The translations under genes were made by a program, and so were the position numbers. This document shows positions 24,437 through 36,303 of a stretch of 64,000 nt of DNA, piece after piece. Origin of the DNA: Telopea speciosissima. Lineage: Eukaryota > Streptophyta > Magnoliopsida > Proteales > Proteaceae. The stretch lies in the NCBI RefSeq assembly GCF_018873765.1, contig NC_057922.1, forward strand, positions 12,537,563 to 12,601,562, in the 5' to 3' direction. The notes beneath the pieces were generated by a model. The model saw nothing but the letters and a program-made list of their open reading frames with translations, ran no database searches and had not been told where the DNA came from. Position 1 is the first letter of the stretch. Every line of letters starts with the position of its first letter.

Positions 24437-25807
24437 AAGGGTTCTTGGGTTTGAAATAGTATTACCAATATTATTCCGGATCTTGAAAAATCAGTTATTA
24501 GGAAGGTTGGTAACGGCAAATCCACCTTCTTTTGGACTGAGAAGTGGATTCCTTCTCTCTCTGAGAACCTTCTGGAGCATTCCTTAATCTCTGTAAACAA
24601 GGATATGCTCTCTTATCCTATTGAAAAATATAGGTTGAGAAATTGTTGGGATGTCGATTCCCTTAACCAAATTTTACCTCCTAATGTCATTTCGCATTTA
24701 ACCCTACTCAATTTCTCTCATGATGAGGATGGCTGGTGGTATATACCCTCCAAACTGGGACTTTTCAATACTAAATTGGCTACCACTAGACTGAGTCCTT
24801 CCATTAAGCGCATTCATCTGATTAAAAATGTTTGGTGGAAATTTTTTTGGATACTCAACATCCATTTGAAATTTAAAATTTTCTTCTGGCGTCTTCTGAA
24901 TGCAGGACTTCCTATCAAGGCTGCTCTCTCAAAATGGCTTCCGATCGACCCTTCCTGCGCTCTTTGTGGAAATTGTGCAGAATCATACTGGCACTTATTC
25001 ATATCTTGTAGCATCTGTGGGTGGCGGGACCTCCGGGCCTGAGAACTGAACTTCTTGCCTCTCCAAATCTTCTAGAATTATGCATTTTTATGTTCTTCAA
25101 AACCAAACTCAAAAAACAATCTCTAATCTGGTTTTTTAATGTGTTCATTATTACTTGCTATATTATTTGGATCGCCCAAAACAAGGCAGTGTTTGGTTCA
25201 GAAAGGCCTAATTTGACCCGGGTTATAAAACTAATTTCGCATTATTTATCTGACATGAAGCTATCCCCCCTCCCTATTGCATCCCCGAATGTAAATAATG
25301 ATCTGGATATTTGCTTGTCTATTTCACAATTCCATGGCTTACAAAAACTAGACTTTCATGTTTTAATTTGTGCAGGGTACTACGTACTAGGATTGAGTAC
25401 AGCGGGATAGTCTTACATTTTTTTGACAGGAGGAAGACTTACCTTTTTTGTTGCTGGTTTTCAGTCTGCTTCGTTGGAACTGGAGCCGATTCTGCATAGT
25501 ATTCGGACTGGGTTGGATCAATCTTCAATTTTGGGGTTGAAGATTCAAGAAGTATGGTGGTCCTACTCTATGATCACCGATGTTCTTCCATCGCCAACCA
25601 AATGAGCTTGGCCCTGGCAGCATATTAAAGATCTGCTTTATATTTCAGACTTGTATAGTAACGTTAAGTTTATAAATCAGGGGGAACCTTTTTGTATAAT
25701 TGTAGCTTCTAATCTGGCTCGTCATGCACTAATCAACAAAAACTGTATATACCTCCTTATATTAATACATATTTTCTTGCTTTATCACCAAAAAAAAAAA
25801 AAAAATC
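24437..25807 (+). mobile_element. 5'-truncated L1-type LINE with poly(A) and TSD
   Basis: The insertion is bounded by a perfect 13-bp duplication, TGTCATGTGTACC, at 24424-24436 and 25808-25820, and ends in a 16-nt A-run at 25790-25805. The frame starts in the region after the reverse transcriptase (SWV*NSITNIIPDL, then GNGKSTFFWTEKWIP). It continues through the reverse-transcriptase zinc-binding domain (KFKIFFWRLLNAGLPIKAAL, then CALCGNCAESYWHLFISCSIC) at about 24605-25040 and into a decayed RNase H-like tail at about 25340-25620. The V*N stop is probably a TGG to TGA change. Frameshifts separate the parts, so it is dead. It landed in an older repeat. Confidence 0.9.
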
Positions 25808-26002
25808 TGTCATGTGTACCCATATCCATTTTATTGCCGTTCCGAACTTACAGCTCTGATTGAGAGAGAGAATGTAGTTAGTATACGGTCAAAATTCGTG
25901 TATTATTATTCTTTTTTTGTAAATAAATTCGTGTATTATTAAATACGTATTATATGCAAACCACGTATAATACGTTTTAATAAACATTGCTTAAAAAAAT
26001 AA

Positions 26003-27296
26003 GGGAAAATTTCACAGACACCTCCTGTAAGTATACAATATATCACAGACATGCCAAACCTTGTCAAAATATCAACCCTCCCCCTGACGTTAAGCACAGT
26101 TAGCACTCAAGGTTTAAATGTCCACTTTACCCCCTTAGTTATTTAAAAAAAAAAAAATACAGAAATTACATCTAAGGTGCTTTAAGTTTGGAAAAATAAC
26201 ATTTGAGGTATCCTAACTTTGAAAAATGACGTTTGAGGTGCCTTATTAAGGTTAGTCCTACTCCAACCTCCAACCATCACCACCATTTTGGTTTTCTAAA
26301 ATAGAGTCATTGAACGAAGGATTTGAAACCCTAAAATTTCAGACTTGTTTTACTGGTTGGAACTTCTAAACTCTTCTTCCTCTGCAATGAAAAAAGGCTT
26401 CATTGCATCATTGAAGAAGAAGGAACTTGGACAATTGTTGATTTACCAATTGATATCTTACATGACAATCACCAATTTTCATTCCCTATATACAAAAGAA
26501 GGCCATCTAGTTGTATCATTGAAGATATGGCTAATGGATATTCGAGGGTATGGATTGAAATGTGCTTAATTTATTTGGCTTTTTAAATGGCATTTCGTCT
26601 TAGTTTCAAGTTGATGATTTAATGGAACCATTTCAACACAGATTAAATGGGTAGAACATGTAGAGATAGAGAATAAACCAGTTCATCAGGTTTTCAATCA
26701 ATATGTAACTAGTGGAATGGCATTTGGGGCACAGCGCTGACTAACAGTTTTACAAATGCAGTGTGAGAGGTTTGCAAGTCTTATGGCCAGAAAAAAGTGC
26801 TTCGTTTTCCCCTAAATTTCCCACCCTCAAATCTTATCAAAACCCTAATTTCATTTCGTTATCGAATCAAGCCTCACGCGATCTACAGACACCATTCTCA
26901 CCTTCGGATAGCCATCTACGATCGAGGATCTACTCATCTACATATCTCGATTTAGGGTTTGGTTGCAGAAATAGCTTTTCACGGAGACAAGAGATGGAAG
27001 CAGGGCAAAGGGGAGATCTGAGAGGAAGAAGACGATGGTCTGATCGAACCGGTCCGTGTTGGTTTGACAGAAGAACCCATTGTTTAATACATTAAGGGTA
27101 TTATGGGAAGTTCACCTGTGGTAAGGATAATTTTGCCATTATAAAAAAACTAATAGCAACTTAACAGCACAGACCTAACAGAGTGGACTAAGTTGAAACA
27201 AAAACATAAAGTAAGGGTAGTTTGGGATATTTTTTCATAGTTTGGGATGTCCGTGATATATTGTATACTTACAAGGGGTGTCCATGAAATTAACCC
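26003..27296. mobile_element. Mutator-like element with long TIRs, possible Pack-MULE
   Basis: The first about 75 bp and the inverted last about 75 bp are close copies. Both contain CTTGTAAGTATACAATATATCAC or near, starting GGGAAAATTTCACAGACACC on the left and GGGTTAATTTCATGGACACC on the inverted right. The 9-bp flanks AAAAAATAA (25994-26002) and AAAAAAGAA (27297-27305) differ at one position, the TSD length of Mutator elements. No transposase is visible in the 1.1-kb interior. The interior has leader-like sequence (CCCTAATTTC near 26842, a G-rich coding-looking stretch at about 26990-27050) that looks like genic DNA, so a captured gene piece is possible. Non-autonomous. Confidence 0.8.
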
Positions 27297-27339
27297 AAAA
27301 AAGAAAATAAAAATATAACGAAACCCCCCTAAACAGTAA

Positions 27340-27575
27340 AACCCATCGCACTTTCTTCCTCCTCTGGTTTCACGAATCGTAACCCTAGTTGCAATCTCGA
27401 TCTGCCGGCAGACCCCCCTTCATGTTCTCTGTCTCCGACGGCCATTGCAGCGGCCTAGAGCTCCACAAGTGTCATCGTCCTGCTGCAGCCCCTTCATCTT
27501 CTAAGTCTTTGGAGCCCTGCAGAGGCCCCATTCGAGGAGGAATCAACTCCCTGGTTCTCCATTTTTCCTGTACAG
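27340..27575 (+). other. Putative first non-coding exon of the CRM-domain gene
   Basis: The GC content rises, with leader-like sequence (CGAATCGTAACCCTAGTTGC) and a good donor CTGTACAG|GTGAGTCTG at 27575/27576. It begins about 45 bp after the Mutator-like element. The next plausible exon (acceptor before 28831) is on the same strand. It is inferred from splice signals only. An ATG near 27421 opens a frame that cannot be joined in frame to the CRM coding exons. Confidence 0.4.
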
Positions 27576-28500
27576 GTGAGTCTGTTCCCAATGATCTGGT
27601 GGTCTCAGGTTCTCAGCTGTGCATTTTCACTATTTCAAGTTGAATAATTTTGCTCTGTTTGAAGTTACGCCTTAACATATCATTTAGTGTCTTCTTTTGC
27701 AATATGAATATTTTTGGACCCAAATACGACAGTTGTGCATTCAGTATCCCCAAATGCTGAACCATTAGCTTGATTGTTGAATTATAAAATTTCACTTTGA
27801 TAGTGGTTTTACTATCACTCTTCCCAATCCCTGATTTCTCAGCAGGGTATTTCCTAAATTTCCAAGTGTTGGTCTTAGTGTTCCTTTGAGGCTAGTTGTT
27901 GGATGTTGAAAGGATAAAGTGTTCTTGGTGTTCTTAAATGGTCTTCGTGCCACATTCCTGTTTACAACCTCTGAGATGAAGGCTGTCCCAGAAGATGTAA
28001 GAGTTCCTATCACTGCAAGGTGTTGTCCCTGCAAAGCATTTCCATTGCACACTTCCATTGATGATCTCATAATATCCTTGAGCTGTAATTGAGAAACCTG
28101 GAATTCCAATACTGTCAATTGCTCTATTGAAGAATCAAATCATCAAACGTGGTCCAATATGCAGAAAACCCGATTGTAGATTATTAACTACCCCACAACA
28201 TCATTAACTGAGAAACCTGGATTTCCAATGTGCATTTGATTTTTTTTTCTTCCTTTTTTAGTGGTTCTTGCATACATCATAACACTTGCTGCTTGGGGGG
28301 TTGTTTGTGACTTTAATTGAGTAGGGGATTAAGTATTCAACTATTCTATCGTGTTTATTTCACTTGTGAGACCTCCTTTTAATAAAATCATTGTTTATAT
28401 GCTATTATTTTGTTTATTAGGTGGTATATGTATCTATTATATAGAGAATATATGCCCGGACATATTAAACACGTATCGTATCATTGCCGTATGAGGCTCT

Positions 28501-28640
28501 GTTCTTTGCCCGGGGGTGCCGGCTGCGCCCAGACACATGGGGTGGGGCGTGATGGTCATTTCGGCCATTCAGGGGGTGAGGCAGTCATTTCGCCCACCCC
28601 CATGTGTCTGGGTGCATCCTGCGCCCCCAGTGCAGAGAAC
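28501..28640. repeat. GC-rich palindromic MITE
   Basis: The two halves are inverted copies: GTTCTTTGCC...GCGCCCAGACACATGGGG on the left mirrors CCCCATGTGTCTGGGTGC...GCAGAGAAC on the right, so about 50-bp arms surround a 40-bp loop. It lies in the presumed 5' intron of the CRM-domain gene. Much GC-richer than its surroundings. No clear TSD. Confidence 0.7.
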
Positions 28641-28830
28641 ATTTCCCCCCCCCCCCTCCCCACATATATATATTAAACATGAACATGAATTTATTCAGGA
28701 ATGAGTTTTCAAGAATCTGTTGTTCTTTCTTAAACTTTTTTATCTTCTTTCCAAAGCCAACCTTATGAACTATTTTTGTATCTTATACTCATGTGCTTTT
28801 GTGCTTTTACTAATTTTGAACTCTTAACAG

Positions 28831-29066
28831 GAAGCTTTCAGAGTTATATGCAAGAACCAGGTATTTTTCTTAGAGGGAACGGGAGCTGTAGGTATTCATA
28901 GCAAAGACTAGCAGAAGAACTGGACATCTTGAAGGGGGGAAAAGAAAAAGATGTTGGGGGTATTTACTTCAGCGGCAGTCTGCAAATCTCGCCAGATCAA
29001 AACGTTCATGAACAATTCTTTATTTTCCATACTCTTCTTACATAGACCAGTACGCTGGAAAGCCAG
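28831..29066 (+). other. Putative second leader exon of the CRM-domain gene
   Basis: Acceptor TCTTAACAG before 28831 and donor GCCAG|GTATCT after 29066 bound this stretch. An internal donor at 28860/28861 (ACCAG|GTATTT) could make a 30-nt exon instead. The ATG at 28951 opens a targeting-peptide-like frame (MLGVFTSAAVCKSRQIKTF), but it leaves the exon in phase 2. Joining to the acceptor at 29809 gives the wrong frame, which stops at 29924. So either it is an upstream frame or the true splice differs. Confidence 0.4.
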
Positions 29067-29817
29067 GTATCTTTCTGTTAATTTTTTACGCCACTTTTTT
29101 AACATTCATGTTAATGCTGCACAGCTTAAATTTTATTGTATTTGAGGTTTACGTTGTTTCCCACTTTTCATTTATGATCTTAATAGTTAGAGTAATATTT
29201 TCTTAGATTTTTAAAGAACTAATTTTTATAACCGTTATAATGTGTCTGGATCTTTTTCTTTACAAACCCTTATTGCTGAATTTATTGGGTACTTTTCATT
29301 CATAAAATTTCTTCCCCAATGATAATTTTTTTCCCATGGTTTTGGGCATGTGCCTCTTTAACAATCTCTGTAAAAATCGGCCTAATTTTTCTTTCCTAAT
29401 ATGCACCAGATAAAAAATGAAAATTATTTAAGCTGTGTTTTATGACGAGGAAGGTAGAAAATTTTATTGTTGTGGCAAGGCCTATATGTTCGTTGAACTT
29501 GGTCATGAGATCTTACAGATTTTATGTAACTTTGCATCTTTTGTTATTTATCCTGCTTCATAGTTATCCATTTGCCTTTTTGTTATTTTTTGGTATATTG
29601 GATGAGTTTAATGTTTCTTTCTGTCAATCTCAGTTATTTATTTAAGAACATGAATGTTTACTCTCTCTCTATGTATATATATACACACTTGTGTGTGTGT
29701 GTGTCTCTATGCATGTGTGTGCATGCACAGTGATCATGTTGTTCTGTCATCCTTAATGAAAAAAATATCTTTCTTTAGTATCTTTTTCCTCTTACAATAT
29801 GTTGATAGCAAATCAAG

Positions 29818-32800
29818 ATGGAGAGAATCTCATGGCACAGTAGCTCCTATGGTATTTTGTGCAAGGTCTTCAATCGGAGTCCTAGTCTTGTCTCACCTTT
29901 TGGAATCAGAAGCTGTCACTTCATGAGGTGTTTCTGGAGTCTCTCAATTCAGCACCGGAACATGGTCACTGATGTAGCAAGTTCTATTAAGCATTCGGAA
30001 AATGGAACAGGTATTAATGGTAATACTACTCCAAAGGTGAAGAGGAAAAAATTAAAGGGGAAAAGGGCAGTTGTTAGGTGGCTCAAGTTCTTCAGATGGA
30101 AGAAGATGAAAGAGTATGAACGGATGACAGCAGAGGAAAAATTATTGTATAAATTGAGGAAGGTGAGTTCCCGATTCTATTTTCCATTTCATATTTTTTT
30201 CTTAACAGGAAATTCAAGGTGTACTTATTAGTATAATTCATGTGGCTCAATTCCAGGGATACGGGCTTGTCCTTGGATAGATCCTGTAAATAATATCTTT
30301 GGTTATCAAATCTGGTTCTCAGATTTGATTGAAGTCTTCTTTATGGTTCTCTGCATATTTCTTCCCTGTTTTAGTCCTTGTCGATTTCACTTGTTTTAGT
30401 CTTCTTTGGGGGTCCTTGAAATATCCAAGGAGTACATCTACAAGTTATTAGGCTTTGCGTAGTTTTGTTCTAGGAGTTTTGTATCCATTGGTGACCAATT
30501 GGTGCTGTTCCTTCGTGTTGTTAATTGCTCATGTGCTATGGATGCTCTGTTGCTGCTACTAGAGTTTATTATTGCTGATTGTAGAATTCGTCATAGTTCA
30601 TTATCTCATAGCATTTTTCTTTGAGAACGTGTGGTTGGAGGATTAGAAGAAGAAGAAGGGTGAAGGCAGGATTGATCCCAAAGACCAGGCCACAACAATC
30701 CAAGGTCCTTACCACTGGGGCATGTTGGCACCTTCATCTATTAGATTAGTTCTAGAGAGAATCAGAAGCTTACAGATTGGTTGGGCATGAAAAGTGATAT
30801 GATGGTCCAGAAAATGGTCAGATTTCTGGCCTTGAAGCATAAACTGTAGCAAATGTGGTCCAGTTATTGTGAAAATAAGGTTTAGTGCTATTTGTCTTGT
30901 AGTGAACCCTCAAGTTTCACATTTTGGACTTGATTTGATAGGTTGATGCTTGTTGACTTTCGTGGGTAGATCAAGCTGAAACTGCGTAACAGCCAGATAT
31001 GTAAAACTGTTTGCTGGGTGTTTCAATCATTTTTTTCATTGAACTTTCTGAATTATATTCTTTATACGTCTGGTATCTGCTTATCAAATTCCTCTTCGAA
31101 CAAGCTTTGTTCAATATTGCTCAAAAGTTATTTCACTGCTGCTGCTAAGTTCTCGTTTTCTGAGTTTTGAACATCTTTATGGGTTGGATGTGTTTGTTAC
31201 TGTTGTTGTTATGGTCTATTACAGGCAGGATTAAGGTTTGTCCTGCATCGCCTTTTCAGGGAGAAATGGTTAATAAAGCTGAAAGTGTTCTTACTTTATT
31301 CATTTTGGATGTTGTCTTGAATCATAGACTTCATACTTCTCATTATGATGAAAAAATCCATCTAGAACGATTTGAGGCAACCTTGCTGGGGACATTTTTC
31401 CCATGCAAAGATGATCTAAACCATTGGAGTAGTGGCAAGTAGTTGACAACTAAATGTTTTGGCATGCTATAGTGAATTGTTGACCAGTTGATGTATGGGC
31501 ATTCCCTACATGCAGAGATCACTGTGATCATGTGATCACATTTATTTGTTTATTTTTATTTATATTGTGTTTATTTGGACATTTGAAAAAGTTTGATGAA
31601 GCTTAAAAATTAAACTGCTGATTAAATTGTAAATAATCATCTGATCTTTTACCAAAACAAAGATCAGAGTTCGACTTACTGATCACTTGGAGATGAGAAA
31701 TGTTGCATATGTGAAAAAATCCATTTAAAAAGGGCCAATACAGTCTCTAATTTATTCCTCTCCTACTCTCAATGTAACAGGCTGAAAAGAAGGAGTCTAG
31801 AATTGTAGAGGCTCTGAAGAAGATTGAACCTGCAGAGTCGTTAGAAGCAACCCATGATCCAGAAATTTTGACACCAGAGGAACACTTCTTCTTCTTAAAG
31901 ATGGGCCTCAAGAACAAGAATTATGTGCCTGTTGGAAGGCGTGGAATATTCCAAGGTGTAATCCTGAACATGCATCTACATTGGAAAAAGCACCAGACTG
32001 TAAAGGTGGTCGTCAAAAATTTCAGTTCTGAGGAAGTCAAGGAGATTGCAGCAGAGCTGGCAAGATTGAGTGGAGGAATTGTCCTTGACATTCATGAAGA
32101 GAATACAATTATCATGTACAGAGGGAAGAACTACTCTCAGCCACCAACAGAGATAATGTCCCCCAAGATCACTCTTTCCCGGAAGAAGGTATTGCTTTAT
32201 CCTTCCTGACTTGGGCTAAGTGTTTGTTTTGTCATATAGACACCATCAGGTATCTGATGCTCTAACATGGTAGATGTTTTACTACATAATATTTAATTTG
32301 TGCTATTATGAGGTTCATATTTTCATTTATAAATGTTTCAGTTATACATGAGTGACGATTACGGCATCTAACTTCCATCTTGCAAATTATCAAACTCAAG
32401 AGACTTTTTGAAGTCTCAGGTGCCCACTTCTCCTGCCACACGTGTTTTCCATGAGAAAACTGTGAGCAATGGAAATTACATAGGAAATGCAAAACAACAG
32501 AATATTTTATTCAAGACTTGAAATGATGATTGTGCTGCAGCATTCAGATAAGACATTTATGAGAAAACGAAATCCTGTCTTATACTCTTATAGAATATTT
32601 TACTGATAAACTTTTCAGCAACGCCATTAGGAGATGCCATTGTCTATTTTTTTGTCAGATAAATTGTGTTGCAATATTCTGAATTTGAATCTTCCAAATT
32701 GTCCAGTCATTTAGCCCAGGTAATCTCCGTCACAAGATTAATATGGCTATAGGTACTGTTGCCTACAACATAATCTGGACCCTAGAGAATGATTGGCTGT

Positions 32801-34433
32801 GCTTGCATCTTGAAGCTTGGTCCAAGTTTAACAAAACCAAGAACTGCCATTTTTTTTTCCACCCTTGAAGAAGTTATTGTCAAAACCCCTCCCTCCCCCC
32901 CCCCCCACCCCCTACCCCCACCCAATAAATAAATAAATAAATAAAAGTTTCTTAGTGTTAAGGCACATTTCACTTAAATCCCAAAATTTTGTGGAACTGG
33001 GCGTCTGGGGATCCTTTGTTTTAGACACAGCATGTCATGTTTATGGTGTAGGACCCGCTTTTATTTGTCGATTGGTGACATACCTATTATTTGAAAAGGA
33101 TCATAGACTGTTGCGGTTACAAAATTACAGCTCATAGTTATTAAAAAAATACTGTTAACAGTTTGTAATGGTGTCCAATTAGTTACTGCCATGTAAGACA
33201 ACTCCGTGTGTGTCCTTAAGATAACAGTTAAGATGTATTCAACTTGTCAACTGAAAATGTATGACATAGGGGGGTGGCTCTGGTGAACCTAGGGTTGTTT
33301 GGTGCTACTTGTAAAACATATTAGTCAACCTGACTACCTGAGTTGTATTGTAAAGGAAATAGTCAAATTTAAGTCCAATCAGAAACAAAAACAGAAAGAA
33401 ATTGGACCTCAATGAGAGGGGTTGGGTCATCACTGGAGGAGTACCACGTTACTATATTTCACAAGTTCAAGAATCTCTCTAATATATATTTAAGAGGGAG
33501 TTTCTGATTGTCTGTAGGTGTATTTAGAACATGTAACCTTCTGTTATTGCCTCTTGTCTTATTCTCATAAGTGTTTTTAAGTCACGTAAAAAAGGATTTT
33601 CAAATTTAATTTGAAAGTGATTTACCAACATGTCATTCTCAATAGTTGTCATTGTCTCGCAGTGTTCGAATACACATGTGAAATGACAGAATTTTACTCA
33701 CTGAAATTGTCTAGCAGTGTTCGAAGAGGGCAAAGAAGTAGGGTTAAAAATTTTTCGACACCTTAAAGGGCTTCTGAAACAAACACCATTATTCTATCTC
33801 ATACAAAATACCCACACACAAAACACATCCACATGAATGCAAGCAGAAACATGCACACATTTTTATTTGCATATACTTTTTTTCTGTTTTAATGTACAGG
33901 CTCTGGATAAGTCCAAAAACAGGGATGCCCTTCGAGCTGTACGGAAGTACATCCCGAGGCTTGAACAGGAGCTTGAGTTGCTTCAAGCAAAAGCAAAAAT
34001 GGAGCATGAAAATAAAACTGAGCCTGGGAAGGAAGGCGAGGAGACACAGGTTGGCAGCAACAACAATGGTGGCCTATATGACCAGCGGTTGGGGCATTCA
34101 GCTAAGTTGGAAGAGATACTGTCTGAAAACAATGAATCTCCTGAGGATGATTCTATGAGTGAATCTGGTATTGGCTCGGAATCTGAAGCTTTGTCTGATA
34201 TCTTTGAGACAGATTCTGATGGAGATGTGGAGCAAAAGGCAGAACGTTCACTCTATCTGGACGAATTTGAAAAGTTTCCGGCAAAAAACAGTGGGGAGCC
34301 TGAAGATTTTGAGGATCACCTGCGTCAGATTTCTGCAGACTCAAGGAGGAAAGATATGGAACTACCAGACCTTGATGAGGTTGATAGGATGTTCCTGCGT
34401 GCAGGATCACTGTTAAAAAAGAAGTGGAGATGA
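29818..34433 (+). CDS. Single CRM-domain RNA-binding protein (At4g13070/At3g25440 type)
   Basis: CRM domains are YhbY-derived RNA-binding modules. In plants they act in organelle intron splicing and ribosome-linked RNA metabolism, so a chloroplast or mitochondrial role is likely. Three coding exons, 29818-30162, 31781-32188 and 33900-34433, are joined by GT-AG introns in phase 0, giving 428 aa. The N-terminal about 45 residues are Ser/Arg-rich with few acids and could be a transit peptide. Then comes a basic stretch (KVKRKKLKGKRAVVRWLKFFRWKK) and the CRM domain at about 146-243 (TPEEHFFFLKMGLKNKNYVPVGRRG, VILNMHLHWKKHQTVKV, ELARLSGGIVLDI, IIMYRGKNY), with the GRRG loop at 167-170. A helical region (RKYIPRLEQELELLQAKAK) and an acidic tail follow. 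The start is the least certain part, because the exon opens at 29809 and upstream frames do not connect. The residues around the domain match At4g13070 best as I recall it. Confidence 0.88.
30163..31780 (+). other. Intron 1 of the CRM coding region
   Basis: Bounded by AAG|GTGAGT and TAACAG|GCT. A 91-codon frame at 31167-31442 lies inside but has no domain and its inclusion would break the conserved YKLRK-AEKKE junction. The segment near 30640-30740 has a weak tRNA-like promoter pattern on the minus strand. Confidence 0.7.
32189..33899 (+). other. Intron 2 of the CRM coding region
   Basis: Bounded by GAAG|GTATTG and TGTACAG|GCT. It contains a C-run and an (AAAT)n tract at 32888-32945, otherwise nothing recognisable. 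Confidence 0.75.
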
Positions 34434-35007
34434 GGAAGTGTATCATATTAAATATGTGATTTTGCAATTTTGAAAACTTATACTCATTCCAGCTCTCTTG
34501 TGATTATATATGCATCAAGTCTATGCTGTCAAGTTCCTCAACCTCTTAAGGCTAACAATGACACAAAGTAATGCCTTACTTTGTTGTATTCTGGAATACT
34601 TGGCTTCAAACCTGCCTACCATTGATTTATTTAATTATTTTTTGGTATTTTATGCATTTCAGGGTACTATACTGCTATTTGAGTCATGGTTTTAAGTATT
34701 GGGGTGAGATCGGCTGATATTTTGATCTGCCAACACCACACAGATACTGCAATTCAGAGGTTTTACCCTGCATTTGTTCAGGATTGAGTTTTATTGGTCT
34801 GTCCACTTCAGTACACGCAGAGCCTGATCTGACCCACGATAATGAGTTTTGAACCCTTGGTTTGAAGAGCCCAGGATATTTATGGAAGCAAAAAAAAAAA
34901 GGACACATTTCATTACTTAATTTCTTGTGAAGCATATGCATGCGGGGTAGGTGATCCAGACTTGGCGCATAGCAGTAATTTTGAAGTGTGATAAAATGGG
35001 ATATGGG

Positions 35008-35125
35008 CATACCCAGTGCATAAGGCTCCCGCCACTGCAGGGTCTGGGGAGGGTCATAATGTACGTAACCTACCCCTGTTTCGTAGAGAGGCTGTTTCCA
35101 AAGATTTGAATTCGTAATCACTTAT
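35008..35125 (-). mobile_element. Au-like SINE, truncated copy
   Basis: Nearly the same sequence as the complete copy at 41769-41935: ACCCAGTGCATAAGGCTCCC, then GGGTCATAATGTACG, then CCCCTGTTTCGTAGAGAGGC, then a decayed B box (read in reverse as GAATTCAAATC). It lies about 600 bp past the CRM stop codon, perhaps beyond its 3' end. The region 34434-36303 holds nothing else recognisable. Confidence 0.75.
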
Positions 35126-36303
35126 TTCGAGTCTTTTAAAAAAAAATTTCTCAGCCGACTATGGAGGGTACACTAGCACACACTCTCGATGACCTCCCTC
35201 TTCTCATTTTGAAGGAACTTTCCTTCACTGTCTTGGGTTAACATAGTAAAACTTGACACGGGTGTGACGGAAGTGTGACATCCTTTATTAGTGTGGCAAG
35301 TGACTCATGATAGACACGAGAATCCACTAACAATCGTTGGTCATGCAAGTTCTCATACTCAACCCAATTACTTGAAACTTTGATCAGTCCAAATATGGTT
35401 GGATTGGCAAGACTAACCCCATTTTTTTGGTTCAGTATATCTGAGGTTTTCTTGTTTGTTCAATACAAAATGCGGTAACAAAAAGAAGAAGAAAGATTTG
35501 TTCTGGGGGACACAATTTCCTGCAAATGGTAGCAAGAATGGCTTTGATGGGTGTAATCTTCTGTAATTAAATCATCAAGGCTGGAGTTCCGGAAGCTTAG
35601 TATGGCAAGACCCTCAAATACTACTCTCATCATAGGTGGCTTGACCTTCACTATTCAATTCAAGAATAACTAAACAAGATATGAGTACAAAAGCCATTAG
35701 ATCATCAAAGGCAACACATTTCTCCTCAAACAATGGGAATCTGAGACGATCCCAACGGTCAGTTGGTCATGATGATCAGCTTTACAACCTTCCTGCTGAG
35801 TTTTATCAAACCGATCTTTTATACAGATTGGACATAGTAGGATAGGTGATTGAAATTGATCTACCGGAGGAACCAGAGAAATCACTACAGGATTCAGGTT
35901 CCAAGTTCACCGTCCTCTAGATTGTGCCATTAAAATTTGGTTAAATATCGGGCTGCTTCTTGTATGCTTTTAAAATTTCTGGGTCATTATCAATGTTTCC
36001 GTTTCCGGGCAGTGGATCTACGTGCCGCTAGCTTATAATGGCATCTTTCACACCAAACCAATGACTGGTCGGAAGGGGATGCCCAGATCTTAAGATCAAG
36101 ACCTGTTCTAAACAAACGGGCTTGATCTGGATTCATCATGCTAGTCTGGATCTTGAATTAATATAGGGTTTCTGTGCCATAATAACCAAAACACTGGAGA
36201 ACTAAAAGTGTTATTGCAGCTAAAAATCTATTTCATGTTTGCTCGGTTGAACTGTACATGAATACACTAAACAACCAAAAAAGAAATCCGCATACATAAA
36301 ATT

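Noticed and set aside
31167-31442. 91-codon frame in the CRM-gene intron as an extra exon
   Set aside because: Including it would break the conserved junction between LLYKLRK and AEKKESR; no matching domain.
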